DNA of 64,000 bases from Cytobacillus massiliigabonensis (lineage in GTDB: Bacteria > Bacillota > Bacilli > Bacillales > Cytobacillaceae), in assembly GCF_900199725.1 (NCBI RefSeq), contig NZ_LT904902.1:244084-308083 (forward strand). The letters are read 5' to 3'. The position numbers and the translations under genes were made by a program. Under the pieces are notes generated by a model. The model was given only the letters and a program-made list of their open reading frames with translations, searched no databases and was not told the DNA's origin. Positions 1 to 8,849 of the stretch are shown in pieces (position 1 is the stretch's first letter; each line of letters starts with the position of its first letter).

Positions 1-773
1 TCGTCATTTTCATCAGCTCCCTCTTGTTCATAAGCTTTAAAATAAGAGCCGACCTCCATGTCAATAACTCCTTCTTGTGCAGGATCTAATTGGCTTACAA
101 TGGAAGGATAATGTGTCATTTTTTCTGAAAAGCTCCGAATCGTTGCACTTACCTCAAATCCATCATTCATAAAAAGTGTGACATGATAAGTATCCGTTTC
201 TTTCGGGGAATGATGAATCTCTGAAATTGAATTGAATACTTCATCTGGCAATGTTCCTAGTTCTTCAATCATCTCATTAAGAACATTTCCTTCCGAAAAA
301 CCGATAAGTATCGGTGCATTGGCTGGAATTTCCTCGTTCTCGCCAGTATTCTTCAATATTTTCCCATTTTCATTTACTGGTACATAATGCTTGTCTTTTT
401 TTATGTAAGCAATCCGTTTATATTCCTTTATAGTAATTGAAACCGAACTCGGCAATTGAACTTTCACCGCTGCTGATTTTATCTCAGGCAGCTTCTTTAG
501 TTTCTCCTCAATCGTTTCTTCCTTAACCTTCCAAATATTTGTATTATTTGAAAGATCAGCTGTTTTAAGCAGCTCATGGTCACTATAAAAAGAATTTCCT
601 AAAACTTCAATTTTATGTACATGGCTTAATGGTGATTGGAAATATACGATAAAAACAATCAGTGAGAAAAATAAAAGCAGTAAGAATATAAGCCTTCTAT
701 TTGCTTTTTTCCTCCTTTGTTGTTTTAGTTTTGGAATCCGATCTTCAAGAGAGACAATTTTCCCATTTTCCAT
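1..773 (-). CDS. divIB: Cell division protein DivIB/FtsQ (3' end outside window)
   Basis: Bitopic division protein that works with FtsL and DivIC at the septum. Reading the minus strand from the ATG at 771-773 gives a charged cytoplasmic N-terminus, one membrane segment at about residues 27-45, then a POTRA-like start ('HKIEVLGN') and the extracellular beta domain. 257 codons are present and the stop lies left of base 1. A GAGGTG ribosome site precedes the start. It follows murB, as in the B. subtilis order murG-murB-divIB. A promoter and a structured leader lie just upstream (774-933). Identification rests on topology, motif style and position. Confidence 0.93.
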   Translation of the reverse strand, partial: MENGKIVSLEDRIPKLKQQRRKKANRRLIFLLLLFFSLIVFIVYFQSPLSHVHKIEVLGNSFYSDHELLKTADLSNNTNIWKVKEETIEEKLKKLPEIKSAAVKVQLPSSVSITIKEYKRIAYIKKDKHYVPVNENGKILKNTGENEEIPANAPILIGFSEGNVLNEMIEELGTLPDEVFNSISEIHHSPKETDTYHVTLFMNDGFEVSATIRSFSEKMTHYPSIVSQLDPAQEGVIDMEVGSYFKAYEQEGADEND

Positions 774-918
774 TCTATTTCACCTCAAGACATAACAAAA
801 TTGCTTGTCCAATTATTGCATCCTAAAAGCGAGCACAAGCCTTTAGGATGCAATAATTGAGAAAATAACGGCACGTCCAGACATGCCGCTCTTACCCAAA
901 TCCTTCTAGGATCTTTAG
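774..918 (-). promoter_or_regulatory. Structured 5' leader of divIB
   Basis: About 145 bases between a putative start of transcription and the divIB ATG. Three hairpins can be drawn on the minus strand: ATCCT/AGGAT (900-912), CGGCA/TGCCG (869-888), and a perfect 17-bp stem (811-827 with 842-858, 14-base loop) that ends about 40 bases before the start codon. None has a proper U-tract, so a plain terminator is unlikely. I do not recognise a known riboswitch. Confidence 0.45.
811..858. repeat. Perfect 17-bp inverted repeat upstream of divIB
   Basis: Bases 811-827 and 842-858 are exact reverse complements around a 14-base loop. AT-rich at the base, with a GGATGC core. It lies in the murB-divIB gap and would form a stable stem in the divIB leader. 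Confidence 0.8.
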
Positions 919-924
919 AGTATA

Positions 925-933
925 ATTATATCA
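925..933 (-). promoter_or_regulatory. Extended -10 promoter for divIB
   Basis: The minus strand reads TGATATAAT (TGn plus a perfect TATAAT). The -35 region is poor (CTTACT at 17 bp), as is common for extended -10 promoters. It would allow divIB and the downstream genes to be transcribed independently of the mur genes. Confidence 0.5.
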
Positions 934-965
934 CAAGAAATGGAATAAGTAAGGATTATTTCCCG

Positions 966-1874
966 TTACTTTCGACCGATTATTTCCACTTCCGTATGCA
1001 TCTCAATCTGATATAAATCATAGATTTTTTCCTTTATATAACTAATTAATGACAAAACATCCTGAGCAGTTGCATTGCCAGTATTCACAATAAAATTTCC
1101 ATGCATATCAGAAATTTTTGCTCCACCGATTGTATACCCCTTTAATCCAGCATCTTGGACAAGCTTCCCAGCATGATTTGGAAGAGGATTTCTAAATATA
1201 CTGCCAGCACATGGGAAATTCCATGGCTGTGTTAATTTACGATATTCCTTGTTTTTTTGCATTTCTGAGAAAATAATTTCTTTATCTCCTGATTTCAGCT
1301 GGAAAACCGCTTCAAGAACTACACCAGGCCGTTTATTTTGAAGGATCGAGGTTCGATAGGAAAACATCATATCTTTATTTGATAACCACTCAACCTTTCC
1401 GTCTTCAAAAAGTATAAGCGCCTTTGTTAGGATGTTTGAAATATCAGAGCCATGTGCCCCTGCATTCATAAAGACAGCCCCTCCTACTGAACCGGGGATT
1501 CCACTTGCAAATTCTAGTCCGCTCAATCCTTGCCTGCTTAGCTGTGTTGATAGACTAACTAGAGAATAGCCCCCGCCAGCTTTCACTTCTGTTCCATTTA
1601 CCGCAAGACTGGACATTCCTCGACCTAGTTTAATCACTGCTCCCTCTATGCCTAAATCCGAAACAAGCAGATTCGATCCTCTGCCAATCGCTGTCCATTT
1701 CATTTTATATTCGTTAATTAATTCCATCGTTTTTATCATATTATCAATTGAAGAAGGTTCGATAAATAAATCAGCCGGACCTCCTATCTTCATTGTTGTA
1801 TGGTTGGCTAAAGGTTCATTTTCCTTCACAATGCCAATGTTTAATTCATGGAGCTTTGTAATTAACTCATGCAC
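966..1874 (-). CDS. murB: UDP-N-acetylenolpyruvoylglucosamine reductase MurB
   Basis: FAD- and NADPH-dependent cytoplasmic enzyme that reduces UDP-GlcNAc-enolpyruvate to UDP-MurNAc. It carries the FAD-binding motif 'GRGSNLLV', the '[10 protein letters not shown]' loop, the catalytic Ser motif '[10 protein letters not shown]', and a C-terminal Glu in 'MHTEVEIIG'. Length is 302 aa. I chose the GTG at 1872-1874 because AGGGGAG lies 6 bases upstream and the N-terminus then matches the B. subtilis protein; a longer frame to 1952 has no good ribosome site. It lies 95 bases after murG and is followed by divIB. Confidence 0.95.
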   Translation of the reverse strand: MHELITKLHELNIGIVKENEPLANHTTMKIGGPADLFIEPSSIDNMIKTMELINEYKMKWTAIGRGSNLLVSDLGIEGAVIKLGRGMSSLAVNGTEVKAGGGYSLVSLSTQLSRQGLSGLEFASGIPGSVGGAVFMNAGAHGSDISNILTKALILFEDGKVEWLSNKDMMFSYRTSILQNKRPGVVLEAVFQLKSGDKEIIFSEMQKNKEYRKLTQPWNFPCAGSIFRNPLPNHAGKLVQDAGLKGYTIGGAKISDMHGNFIVNTGNATAQDVLSLISYIKEKIYDLYQIEMHTEVEIIGRK

Positions 1875-1969
1875 AAATATCTCCCCTGCCCTTCCAAAAG
1901 TCAATATTGATACTATTTTATGCACCTGCACAATAAGGGCTACTGCCTTCATATGTGCAGGTATTTACT

Positions 1970-3064
1970 TTATTTCTTCACAAGTTCTTCCATTAAATCG
2001 TAGAGTCTCTTTGCTGCATCAGGTATGCCAAGGTTTTTGGCTGAACTTTTCATTTCTTGTAATTTTTTATCATCCATTAAAATTTGATCCATGCCTTCGA
2101 TAAGCTTTTTGCTTGTTAGCTCTTGTTCTAATAGAAGGACTGCTGCCCCATGATCACTCAATGCTCTAGCGTTTTTCTCCTGATGATTATTCGTTACATA
2201 CGGGCTGGGAATTAAAATACTTGGAATTCCCAATGAGGTTAATTCAGCAAGTGTTGTTGCCCCTGATCTTGCAACAGTTAAATCAGTTCCAGCAAGAACC
2301 TCAGGCATATTATGTACAAACGGTTTAATCATTACATTTTTTGGATTTCCTATTAAGTCAACTTCCTTCTTCACTTCTTCATAATGAACTTCCCCGGTCA
2401 CATATAATATCTGATAAGGCTTTTCGCCAAGCTCAGTTAGAGATTTTAAGACTGCCTCATTTATTGGTTTTGCCCCCCTGCTTCCGCCAACGATTAATAC
2501 GAGTGGGACATTGGTTTTTAAACCAACTGAAAGTCTTCCCCTGATTCCATCCTGTCCTAGAACCTCAGATGCTCGAGGATTTCCTGTTAAGACTACTTTT
2601 TCTTTAGGAAAATACTGCTTAGCTTCATCAAAACAAACAGCCACGCGGTCAACATATTTGCTAAGAAATTTATTCGTTAAACCAGGGACGCTGTTTTGTT
2701 CATGTATAATTGTTGGTATGCCTAACTTAGCCGCAGCATATACAACAGGACCACACACATAGCCCCCTGTTCCAATCACTACATCTGCCTTAAATTTCTT
2801 CAGCATCCTTTTACTCTCATGCACACCCTTTATAAAACGGAGCACGGTTTTGATATTTTCAAATGAAAGTTTTCTCTTAAACCCTGTTATATGTATGGAT
2901 TGGAAAGGAATATTTTCTCTTGGAACAATCGTACTCTCTAATCCTTTTTCAGTACCAATATATAAAAACTCTACGTTTTTTTCTTCTTTTTGAATTTCAC
3001 GAATAAGGGCTAGAGCCGGGTAAATGTGTCCACCCGTGCCACCACCGCTAACAACAATCTTCAT
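1970..3064 (-). CDS. murG: Lipid II synthase MurG (UDP-GlcNAc transferase)
   Basis: Peripheral membrane GT28 glycosyltransferase that adds GlcNAc to lipid I to make lipid II. The N-terminal glycine-rich loop 'GGTGGH' is at residues 8-13; the C-domain has 'GGSRGA' and the UDP-binding stretch 'SGATTLAEL'. 364 aa, normal for the family. The ATG follows GAGGTGAAAAG. It comes 197 bases after spoVE, beyond a terminator, so it probably has its own promoter. Confidence 0.97.
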   Translation of the reverse strand: MKIVVSGGGTGGHIYPALALIREIQKEEKNVEFLYIGTEKGLESTIVPRENIPFQSIHITGFKRKLSFENIKTVLRFIKGVHESKRMLKKFKADVVIGTGGYVCGPVVYAAAKLGIPTIIHEQNSVPGLTNKFLSKYVDRVAVCFDEAKQYFPKEKVVLTGNPRASEVLGQDGIRGRLSVGLKTNVPLVLIVGGSRGAKPINEAVLKSLTELGEKPYQILYVTGEVHYEEVKKEVDLIGNPKNVMIKPFVHNMPEVLAGTDLTVARSGATTLAELTSLGIPSILIPSPYVTNNHQEKNARALSDHGAAVLLLEQELTSKKLIEGMDQILMDDKKLQEMKSSAKNLGIPDAAKRLYDLMEELVKK

Positions 3065-3220
3065 CTTTTCACCTCAAAAGTCGAGTAAAATAAATTAATA
3101 AAACAGATCCTCTACTTTCCACTATTCTACTATATAAAAACCTGCGATTAAAAACAGAAAACGTTTTGATATGTAAATGTAATAAATTTTAGGTATATCA
3201 TCCTGCTTTATGTCATTCTT

Positions 3221-3255
3221 ATAAAAAATAAAAAGAAACCCTGCTCATACAGGGT
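3221..3255 (-). terminator. Intrinsic terminator after spoVE
   Basis: On the minus strand ACCCTG and CAGGGT form a 6-bp GC-rich stem (3238-3255), followed by a T-rich tract (TTTCTTTTTATTTTTT). It divides the dcw cluster into an upstream unit ending with spoVE and a downstream murG-murB-divIB unit. Confidence 0.75.
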
Positions 3256-3261
3256 CAGGTC

Positions 3262-4362
3262 TTAAAATCTTGAGTATCGGCTAATATTCAATAATACGCC
3301 GATAGCCATCAGCATTAGGGTTAAAGAGGATCCCCCATAACTTAAAAACGGAAGAGTGATACCAGTAACTGGCATTAAACCGATAACAACCCCAATATTA
3401 ATCATAACCTGAATGGCAACCATAGCAACAATTCCTACAGCTAGGAAACTTCCATATAAATCCGGCGCTCCTAGCGCAATCCGGATTCCTCTCCATAGAA
3501 GCAAAGCAAACAATAAGATAACGAAAGAACCTCCGATAAAACCAAGCTCCTCCGATAAAATAGCGAAAATAAAATCAGTTTGCGGTTCAGGAAGATAAAA
3601 GAATTTTTGCCTACTTTGTCCAAGCCCTAGTCCGAATAATCCCCCTGGACCAATAGCATATAAGGATTGAATAATTTGAAAACCGCTTCCTAACGGATCT
3701 TCCCATGGATCTAAGAATGAAGTAATCCGCTTCATCCGATATGGAGCAGAAAGGACAAGTCCTACAAATCCAGATAATCCAATAAGACCAAGAATGATGA
3801 AATGGCGAATTCTTGCACCAGCAATGAAAATCATCACGATGCAAGTGCCAACCATAACCGTTCCTGTCCCTAAATCAGGCTGAAGCATAATGAGCCCAAA
3901 AGCTAAAAATACTAATCCTAATGAAGGAACTAATCCTTTTTTAAATGAGGTAATCAATTTCTGCTTTTCAGATAAAAATTTAGCTAAAAACGAAATCATC
4001 GCAAGCTTCATAAATTCAGAGGGCTGAATAGAAAAGGCACCTACACCAATCCAGCTCCTTGATCCATTTCGTTCATTTCCAATTCCCGGTATCAGTACGA
4101 TAACTAATAGAACAAAGCAGATTACAATTATAACCTTTGCCCATGTTCTCCATGTCCAGTAATCAATGTTCATAATAAAAAACATGGCCGCAATCCCGAC
4201 CGCTGCAAAGAGCATCTGTCTTTTTGCGAAAAAAAACGAATCGTTAAATTTATACTCTGCCCATACAGCACTCGCACTGTATACCATTGTCAGCCCTACA
4301 GCAAGCAATGTTAGTGTAACAATAATTAATATTAGATCGGGAGTCGTTCTTTTTGTTGGCAA
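3262..4362 (-). CDS. spoVE: Stage V sporulation protein E, SEDS glycosyltransferase
   Basis: Polytopic SEDS-family lipid II polymerase (about 10 membrane segments) used for spore cortex synthesis with the class B PBP SpoVD. The FtsW/RodA/SpoVE C-terminal signature 'TLPFLSYGGSS' and the 'MQPDLGTGTV' segment are present. 366 aa. Start is TTG with GAGGTG about 7 bases upstream. Its position after murD identifies it as SpoVE rather than FtsW; the likely FtsW paralogue is at 50646-51848. Assignment to SpoVE is by synteny, since the families are similar in sequence. Confidence 0.9.
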   Translation of the reverse strand: MPTKRTTPDLILIIVTLTLLAVGLTMVYSASAVWAEYKFNDSFFFAKRQMLFAAVGIAAMFFIMNIDYWTWRTWAKVIIVICFVLLVIVLIPGIGNERNGSRSWIGVGAFSIQPSEFMKLAMISFLAKFLSEKQKLITSFKKGLVPSLGLVFLAFGLIMLQPDLGTGTVMVGTCIVMIFIAGARIRHFIILGLIGLSGFVGLVLSAPYRMKRITSFLDPWEDPLGSGFQIIQSLYAIGPGGLFGLGLGQSRQKFFYLPEPQTDFIFAILSEELGFIGGSFVILLFALLLWRGIRIALGAPDLYGSFLAVGIVAMVAIQVMINIGVVIGLMPVTGITLPFLSYGGSSLTLMLMAIGVLLNISRYSRF

Positions 4363-4474
4363 CTAAAACACCTCGAATGCAAGTTTTAGGGCTTTGTAAC
4401 GAAAGCTTCAACTCGCATACAAGCGAATAAGATGACTCACCATGCTGTATTTCTAATAAATCGTGTCCAAGCCC

Positions 4475-5827
4475 TCACTTAAGCATATGCACCGCTTGTA
4501 TAAAAATGTCTCCCCTGACCTCAAAAGTTTTATATTGATCCCAGCTTGCACAAGCAGGCGATAGAAGAATCACATCCCCTGGTTCAGAAAACTGGTAGGC
4601 TACGGGTACGGCTTTTTCCACATTATCGACACGCTTAATTGTTTTTATTCCTGCACTTTCCGCTGCCCGCTCGATTTTTTCTGCTGTTTGTCCGAAGGTC
4701 ACCACTGACTTTACATTCTTTAAAAATGGAATTAGCTCATCAAATTCATTTCCGCGATCCAATCCGCCAGCAAGCAGAATAATCGGCTCTTTAAAGGCAG
4801 CAATTGCATTTTGTGTTGCTAGCATATTTGTTGCCTTTGAGTCATTGTAAAACTTTCTTTCCTTAAATTCAGTAATAAATTGCAGGCGATGCTTAACGCC
4901 AGAGAACGATTTTAATACTTTAAATATCGCTTCATTGTCAACACCTGAAAGCTTTGCAGCCGCAATTGCAGATAATATATTCTCTAAATTATGTGCCCCA
5001 GGTAAAAGAATATCTTTTAATTCAAGCACTTGTTCATCATTAAAATAAATCCAGCCTTCCCTAATATACGCCCCTTTCTCCAATACTCTTTTTGAAGAAA
5101 AAGGAATAATGCTGGCATTTGACTCTTTTGCAACAGCCATCGTTTCTTCTTGCTCAGAATTGACGATAAAAAATTCAGCCGAAGTCTGATTTTTAGTAAT
5201 ATTTGCTTTCGCCTGTACGTATTCTTTTCTTGTCCCATGATAATCGAGATGTGCATCGTAAAGATTAGTTAATATCGCAATCCTCGGATTAAATGTTTCA
5301 ATGCCCATTAGCTGAAAAGAAGAAAGCTCAATAACTATTGTGTTTTCAGACGTTGCTTCCTGAGCAACAGAAGAAGCAACAGTGCCAATATTCCCTGCAA
5401 TAAGGGGGAGCTTTCCCCCTTCCTTCAGCATGTCAAAAACAAGGGTAGTTGTCGTTGTCTTCCCGTTCGTTCCAGTGATTGCCACAAAGGGTGCCTCTGA
5501 AATTTGATAGGCTAACTCCACCTCTGTAATGACAGGAATTCCGATCTCAATCGCCCTTTGAATCATTGGATTATGATAAGGAATACCTGGATTTTTGACG
5601 ACAAGCTGAAAGCCTTCATCAAGCAATTCTACTGGGTGTCCTCCACATATGACCGTAATGCCCTGTTCAAGAAGCCCTTGAGCCTCAACATTTTCTGACA
5701 AGGGTTTAAAATCGTTTACAGTTACAAATGCACCAAGTTTATGTAATAGAGAGGCTGCTGCAACCCCGCTTTTTGCTAGTCCAAGGACTAGTACTTTTCT
5801 ATGAAGATAGTGATTAACCTGTTTCAA
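4475..5827 (-). CDS. murD: UDP-MurNAc-L-Ala:D-Glu ligase MurD
   Basis: Cytoplasmic ATP-dependent Mur ligase that adds D-glutamate to UDP-MurNAc-L-alanine. The Rossmann-like N-domain starts '[11 protein letters not shown]'; the ATP loop 'GTNGKTTTT' is at residues 119-127; central 'HLDYHGT' and the C-domain 'NDSKATN' follow. 450 aa, full length. The start codon directly abuts the mraY stop, so the two are likely translationally coupled. Confidence 0.97.
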   Translation of the reverse strand: MKQVNHYLHRKVLVLGLAKSGVAAASLLHKLGAFVTVNDFKPLSENVEAQGLLEQGITVICGGHPVELLDEGFQLVVKNPGIPYHNPMIQRAIEIGIPVITEVELAYQISEAPFVAITGTNGKTTTTTLVFDMLKEGGKLPLIAGNIGTVASSVAQEATSENTIVIELSSFQLMGIETFNPRIAILTNLYDAHLDYHGTRKEYVQAKANITKNQTSAEFFIVNSEQEETMAVAKESNASIIPFSSKRVLEKGAYIREGWIYFNDEQVLELKDILLPGAHNLENILSAIAAAKLSGVDNEAIFKVLKSFSGVKHRLQFITEFKERKFYNDSKATNMLATQNAIAAFKEPIILLAGGLDRGNEFDELIPFLKNVKSVVTFGQTAEKIERAAESAGIKTIKRVDNVEKAVPVAYQFSEPGDVILLSPACASWDQYKTFEVRGDIFIQAVHMLK

Positions 5828-6802
5828 TTACATCCACACCTCGATATAAATTCCAAGAATCGCACACAATAAACCAACAGTCCAAAATGTTACAACTACA
5901 CGCCACTCTGACCAGCCTACTAGCTCATAGTGATGATGCAATGGACTCATGCGAAAAATTCTTCTTCCCGTTGTTTTAAAAGAAATGACTTGAAGAATGA
6001 CGGAAAGCGTTTCGATAACAAAAACGCCGCCGATAATAATTAAAATAATCTCCAATTTTGTTAAAATCGCTACCGCAGCAATCGCTCCCCCTAATGCAAG
6101 CGAGCCAGTATCTCCCATAAAAACCTTTGCCGGGTGAGCATTAAATACTAGAAAGCCTAGGACAGCTCCAGAAACTGCCACAGAAAAGATCGATATTTCA
6201 AACTGGGACAGATTCCATGCCAAAACAGCAAACGCTCCAAAAGCGATTGCTGCAGTCCCTGAAAGAAGCCCATCTAAACCATCGGTAAGATTAACTGCAT
6301 TTGAAAACCCAACAAGCCAGAAAATAATAAAGAATACATAAAACCATCCTAAATCAAAGGAGTAATCTGTTAACGGGATATGAATCGCCGTTGAAAACTC
6401 ATTTTGTCTTAAAACAAGGTAAAAAATAACGGAAATGACAATTTGCCCGAGTAATTTTTGCAAGGAAGTCAATCCTAAGTTTCTCTTCATAACTACTTTG
6501 ATAAAATCATCCAAAAATCCTAGTAAGCCAAATCCTAAAGTTACAAGCAGAAGTAAATAAATTTTCATTGTTGGCTCAGAGAATTTACTAGTCATTACCA
6601 ATGTTGTAATGGTAATGGAGAGAAGGATCATAATTCCCCCCATCGTAGGCGTTCCTGATTTCTTAAGATGAGACTGGGGACCTTCCTCTCGAATACTTTG
6701 CCCGAACTTTAACCTCCGTAAGAAAGGAATAAAAAGCGGAGAAAGCAATGCTGATATTAAAAAGCCCATTATAATTGTGAAAATAATAACCTTCTCCATC
6801 AT
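5828..6802 (-). CDS. mraY: Phospho-MurNAc-pentapeptide transferase MraY
   Basis: Integral membrane enzyme that transfers phospho-MurNAc-pentapeptide to undecaprenyl phosphate, making lipid I. Ten predicted membrane segments; the aspartate motifs 'LGFLDDFIK' and 'NLTDGLDGL' and the histidine motif 'PLHHHYEL' are intact. 324 aa. There are two adjacent ATG codons after GGAGGGAG; the second has better spacing. Its first ATG overlaps the TGA of the preceding murF-like gene by 4 bases. Confidence 0.97.
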   Translation of the reverse strand: MMEKVIIFTIIMGFLISALLSPLFIPFLRRLKFGQSIREEGPQSHLKKSGTPTMGGIMILLSITITTLVMTSKFSEPTMKIYLLLLVTLGFGLLGFLDDFIKVVMKRNLGLTSLQKLLGQIVISVIFYLVLRQNEFSTAIHIPLTDYSFDLGWFYVFFIIFWLVGFSNAVNLTDGLDGLLSGTAAIAFGAFAVLAWNLSQFEISIFSVAVSGAVLGFLVFNAHPAKVFMGDTGSLALGGAIAAVAILTKLEIILIIIGGVFVIETLSVILQVISFKTTGRRIFRMSPLHHHYELVGWSEWRVVVTFWTVGLLCAILGIYIEVWM

Positions 6803-7260
6803 TTCGCTCCCTCCTTTCCGATCTGGAGCCGTTCCTTTACCGTACGTATTTTTTCTGCCATTATAACAATATCATATGTTGATTCGGTTTCTTTAAGACG
6901 CACTTCATCTAAAAAAAGAAAATTCGTCACTTCTTTTTGTATTTGATTTGTATTACTTATATTTTCAATATATAGTTCCATCATGTCCATTAAGCCTTTC
7001 AATAAGTCATTTGTAATAAAAATTGGAAAATGATTAGGAGTATACGAGGGAATACTTTCCTTCTCATCCCACAATGCAGCAATTGCTCCATTTTCAATTG
7101 CCTTGCTCAATTTCCCTGAACCTTCTTCAAAAGGAATAAATATTCCCTTAGGCTGCGATACATCTGAATTTGACGCGACCGTATGAAAATACAGCTCATA
7201 GTCCTGTATCCCATATTTATTTGGAAACAGTTTCGCTAAATCACCATACGTTAAAAACAT
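6799..7260 (-). CDS. Orphan MurF/MurE-type N-terminal domain protein
   Basis: A 153-aa protein between murE and mraY, the position of murF in many bacterial dcw clusters. The opening '[10 protein letters not shown]' and the segment '[20 protein letters not shown]' followed by '[10 protein letters not shown]' resemble the UDP-binding N-domain of MurF/MurE ('LFVALKG...A...GAAA'). There is no GTNGKT ATP loop and no C-terminal ligase domain, so it cannot be an active ligase. The last 50 residues look helical and charged. It has an intact frame, 1 base from murE and a 4-base overlap with mraY, so it is co-translated. It could be a murF remnant, a UDP-precursor sensor or a partner protein; function unknown. 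Confidence 0.65.
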   Translation of the reverse strand: MFLTYGDLAKLFPNKYGIQDYELYFHTVASNSDVSQPKGIFIPFEEGSGKLSKAIENGAIAALWDEKESIPSYTPNHFPIFITNDLLKGLMDMMELYIENISNTNQIQKEVTNFLFLDEVRLKETESTYDIVIMAEKIRTVKERLQIGKEGAK

Positions 7261-7261
7261 T

Positions 7262-8722
7262 TTATCGCCCCTCTATCGCCTCTTTTGCTACTTCTCGATC
7301 ATCAAAATGAATCATTTGATTACCTATTAATTGATACGTTTCATGTCCCTTCCCAGCAATTAGAATAACATCCCCTGCGGTTGCCGCTTTGACAGCGTAA
7401 TGTATGGCTTCTTTCCGATCTATAATTGTCTTGTATTGATATCCCTGAACTCCCTCTTCCATATCTATTAAGATTTGTTTCGGGTCTTCACTTCTTGGAT
7501 TATCAGATGTAAAGATTGGATCAGAGCTAAAGCGGCAAGCAATTTCAGCCATAAGCGGACGTTTCGATCGATCTCTATCCCCACCACAGCCAACAATGAC
7601 GAATACCCTTTTCTTCGCAAACTGCTTTACTGTAGTAAGAGCATTCTTTAAACTGTCTGGCGTATGAGAATAATCCACGATAACAGAAAAGTTCTGCCCT
7701 GCATCTACTGTTTCAAAACGTCCCGAAACTCCTTGTACTTCTTTGATTGATTGAATGATTTGCTCAATAGGTATCCCTGTTGCGATACCTGCCCCAATGC
7801 TTGCTAGCACATTGTAAACACTGAATTTACCGATCAATTGCATCGATACATTATGTATCCCGAACGGACTGATTAATTCAAAGGACGTTCCAGAAGAAGT
7901 TATTTGAATATTTTTCGCCTGAAGATCGGCCTTGTTATCAATTCCATATGTTAAAATATGTGCTGCTGTTGCTCTTATATACGATTTTGAAGCTTCATCA
8001 TCATTATTTAAAACTGCAAATTTTGGAGGATTTTGAGAAAAACCACTTCCAAGCTGTGAAAATAGCAGTCCTTTTGCATTTTTATAGGCTTCCATTGTTT
8101 TATGATAATCTAAGTGGTCTTGAGTCAAGTTTGAAAAAACAGCAATATTAAAATCACACCCATGAATCCGCCCTTCATCAAGGGCGTGTGAAGAAACCTC
8201 CATCACCGTAGTGCTTATCCCCTCGTCGACCATTTGGCTGAAAATTTTCTGCAAGGTTAGACTATCAGGTGTCGTATTTTTCACTTCATATTTTTTTCCG
8301 GCAATTTTTGTATACATGGTTCCAATTAGCCCTGTTTTTTCACCTGAATCTGAAATGATCTTTTCAATTAAGTGGCTAATGGTTGTTTTCCCATTCGTAC
8401 CCGTTATGCCAATTAAATGGAGTTTCCTGCTTGGCTGTCCAAAAAATGCATCAGCTAACACAGACATTGCCCGCTTTGAATCCGGGACGACAATAACAGG
8501 AACAGATAGATTCATTTTCTTTTCAGCTATGATTGCAGCTGCCCCGTTTTGAACAGCTAATTCAGCATAATCATGTCCGTCAACATTAAATCCTTTGATG
8601 CAAATAAACAGGCTGCCGTTCTGGATGTTCCGACTGTCGTTTTCTATTGAAGAGATGTCTGGGTTATCTCCGCTGTATGTCTTATATGGCTGTAAATAAG
8701 AAATGAGCGTGTTTAATTTCAT
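7262..8722 (-). CDS. murE: UDP-MurNAc-tripeptide synthetase MurE
   Basis: ATP-dependent cytoplasmic ligase that adds the third residue of the stem peptide. The N-domain motif '[16 protein letters not shown]', ATP loop 'GTNGKTT' (around residue 110), 'HLDYH' and the C-domain signature '[10 protein letters not shown]' are present. 'DNPR' is the motif of meso-diaminopimelate-adding MurE, so the wall should be DAP type. 486 aa from the ATG at 8720-8722, which matches the B. subtilis start; upstream in-frame ATGs lack a ribosome site. Confidence 0.96.
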   Translation of the reverse strand: MKLNTLISYLQPYKTYSGDNPDISSIENDSRNIQNGSLFICIKGFNVDGHDYAELAVQNGAAAIIAEKKMNLSVPVIVVPDSKRAMSVLADAFFGQPSRKLHLIGITGTNGKTTISHLIEKIISDSGEKTGLIGTMYTKIAGKKYEVKNTTPDSLTLQKIFSQMVDEGISTTVMEVSSHALDEGRIHGCDFNIAVFSNLTQDHLDYHKTMEAYKNAKGLLFSQLGSGFSQNPPKFAVLNNDDEASKSYIRATAAHILTYGIDNKADLQAKNIQITSSGTSFELISPFGIHNVSMQLIGKFSVYNVLASIGAGIATGIPIEQIIQSIKEVQGVSGRFETVDAGQNFSVIVDYSHTPDSLKNALTTVKQFAKKRVFVIVGCGGDRDRSKRPLMAEIACRFSSDPIFTSDNPRSEDPKQILIDMEEGVQGYQYKTIIDRKEAIHYAVKAATAGDVILIAGKGHETYQLIGNQMIHFDDREVAKEAIEGR

Positions 8723-8816
8723 TTCAATCAACCCCACAATCATCGCGATTTTCATTTTACATGAAAACTTTCTATTTAGCTATTTGTTTATAACTGGAAA
8801 AGGGCGTGTAAATATA

Positions 8817-8834
8817 GGCGGCTATAGCGCCGCC
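8817..8834. repeat. GC-rich palindrome between spoVD and murE
   Basis: GGCGGC and GCCGCC form a 6-bp stem with a 6-base loop. On the plus strand it is followed by CCTCTTTTTT, like a terminator, but no plus-strand gene precedes it. On the minus strand, the direction of spoVD-murE transcription, the tail is only TATATTTAC. It may attenuate read-through or protect an RNA end. Confidence 0.5.
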
Positions 8835-8849
8835 CCTCTTTTTTAAGAT

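Noticed and set aside
1648-2103. Plus-strand 151-codon frame opposite murB and murG
   Set aside because: Shadow of two certain genes; no ribosome site and no recognisable protein.
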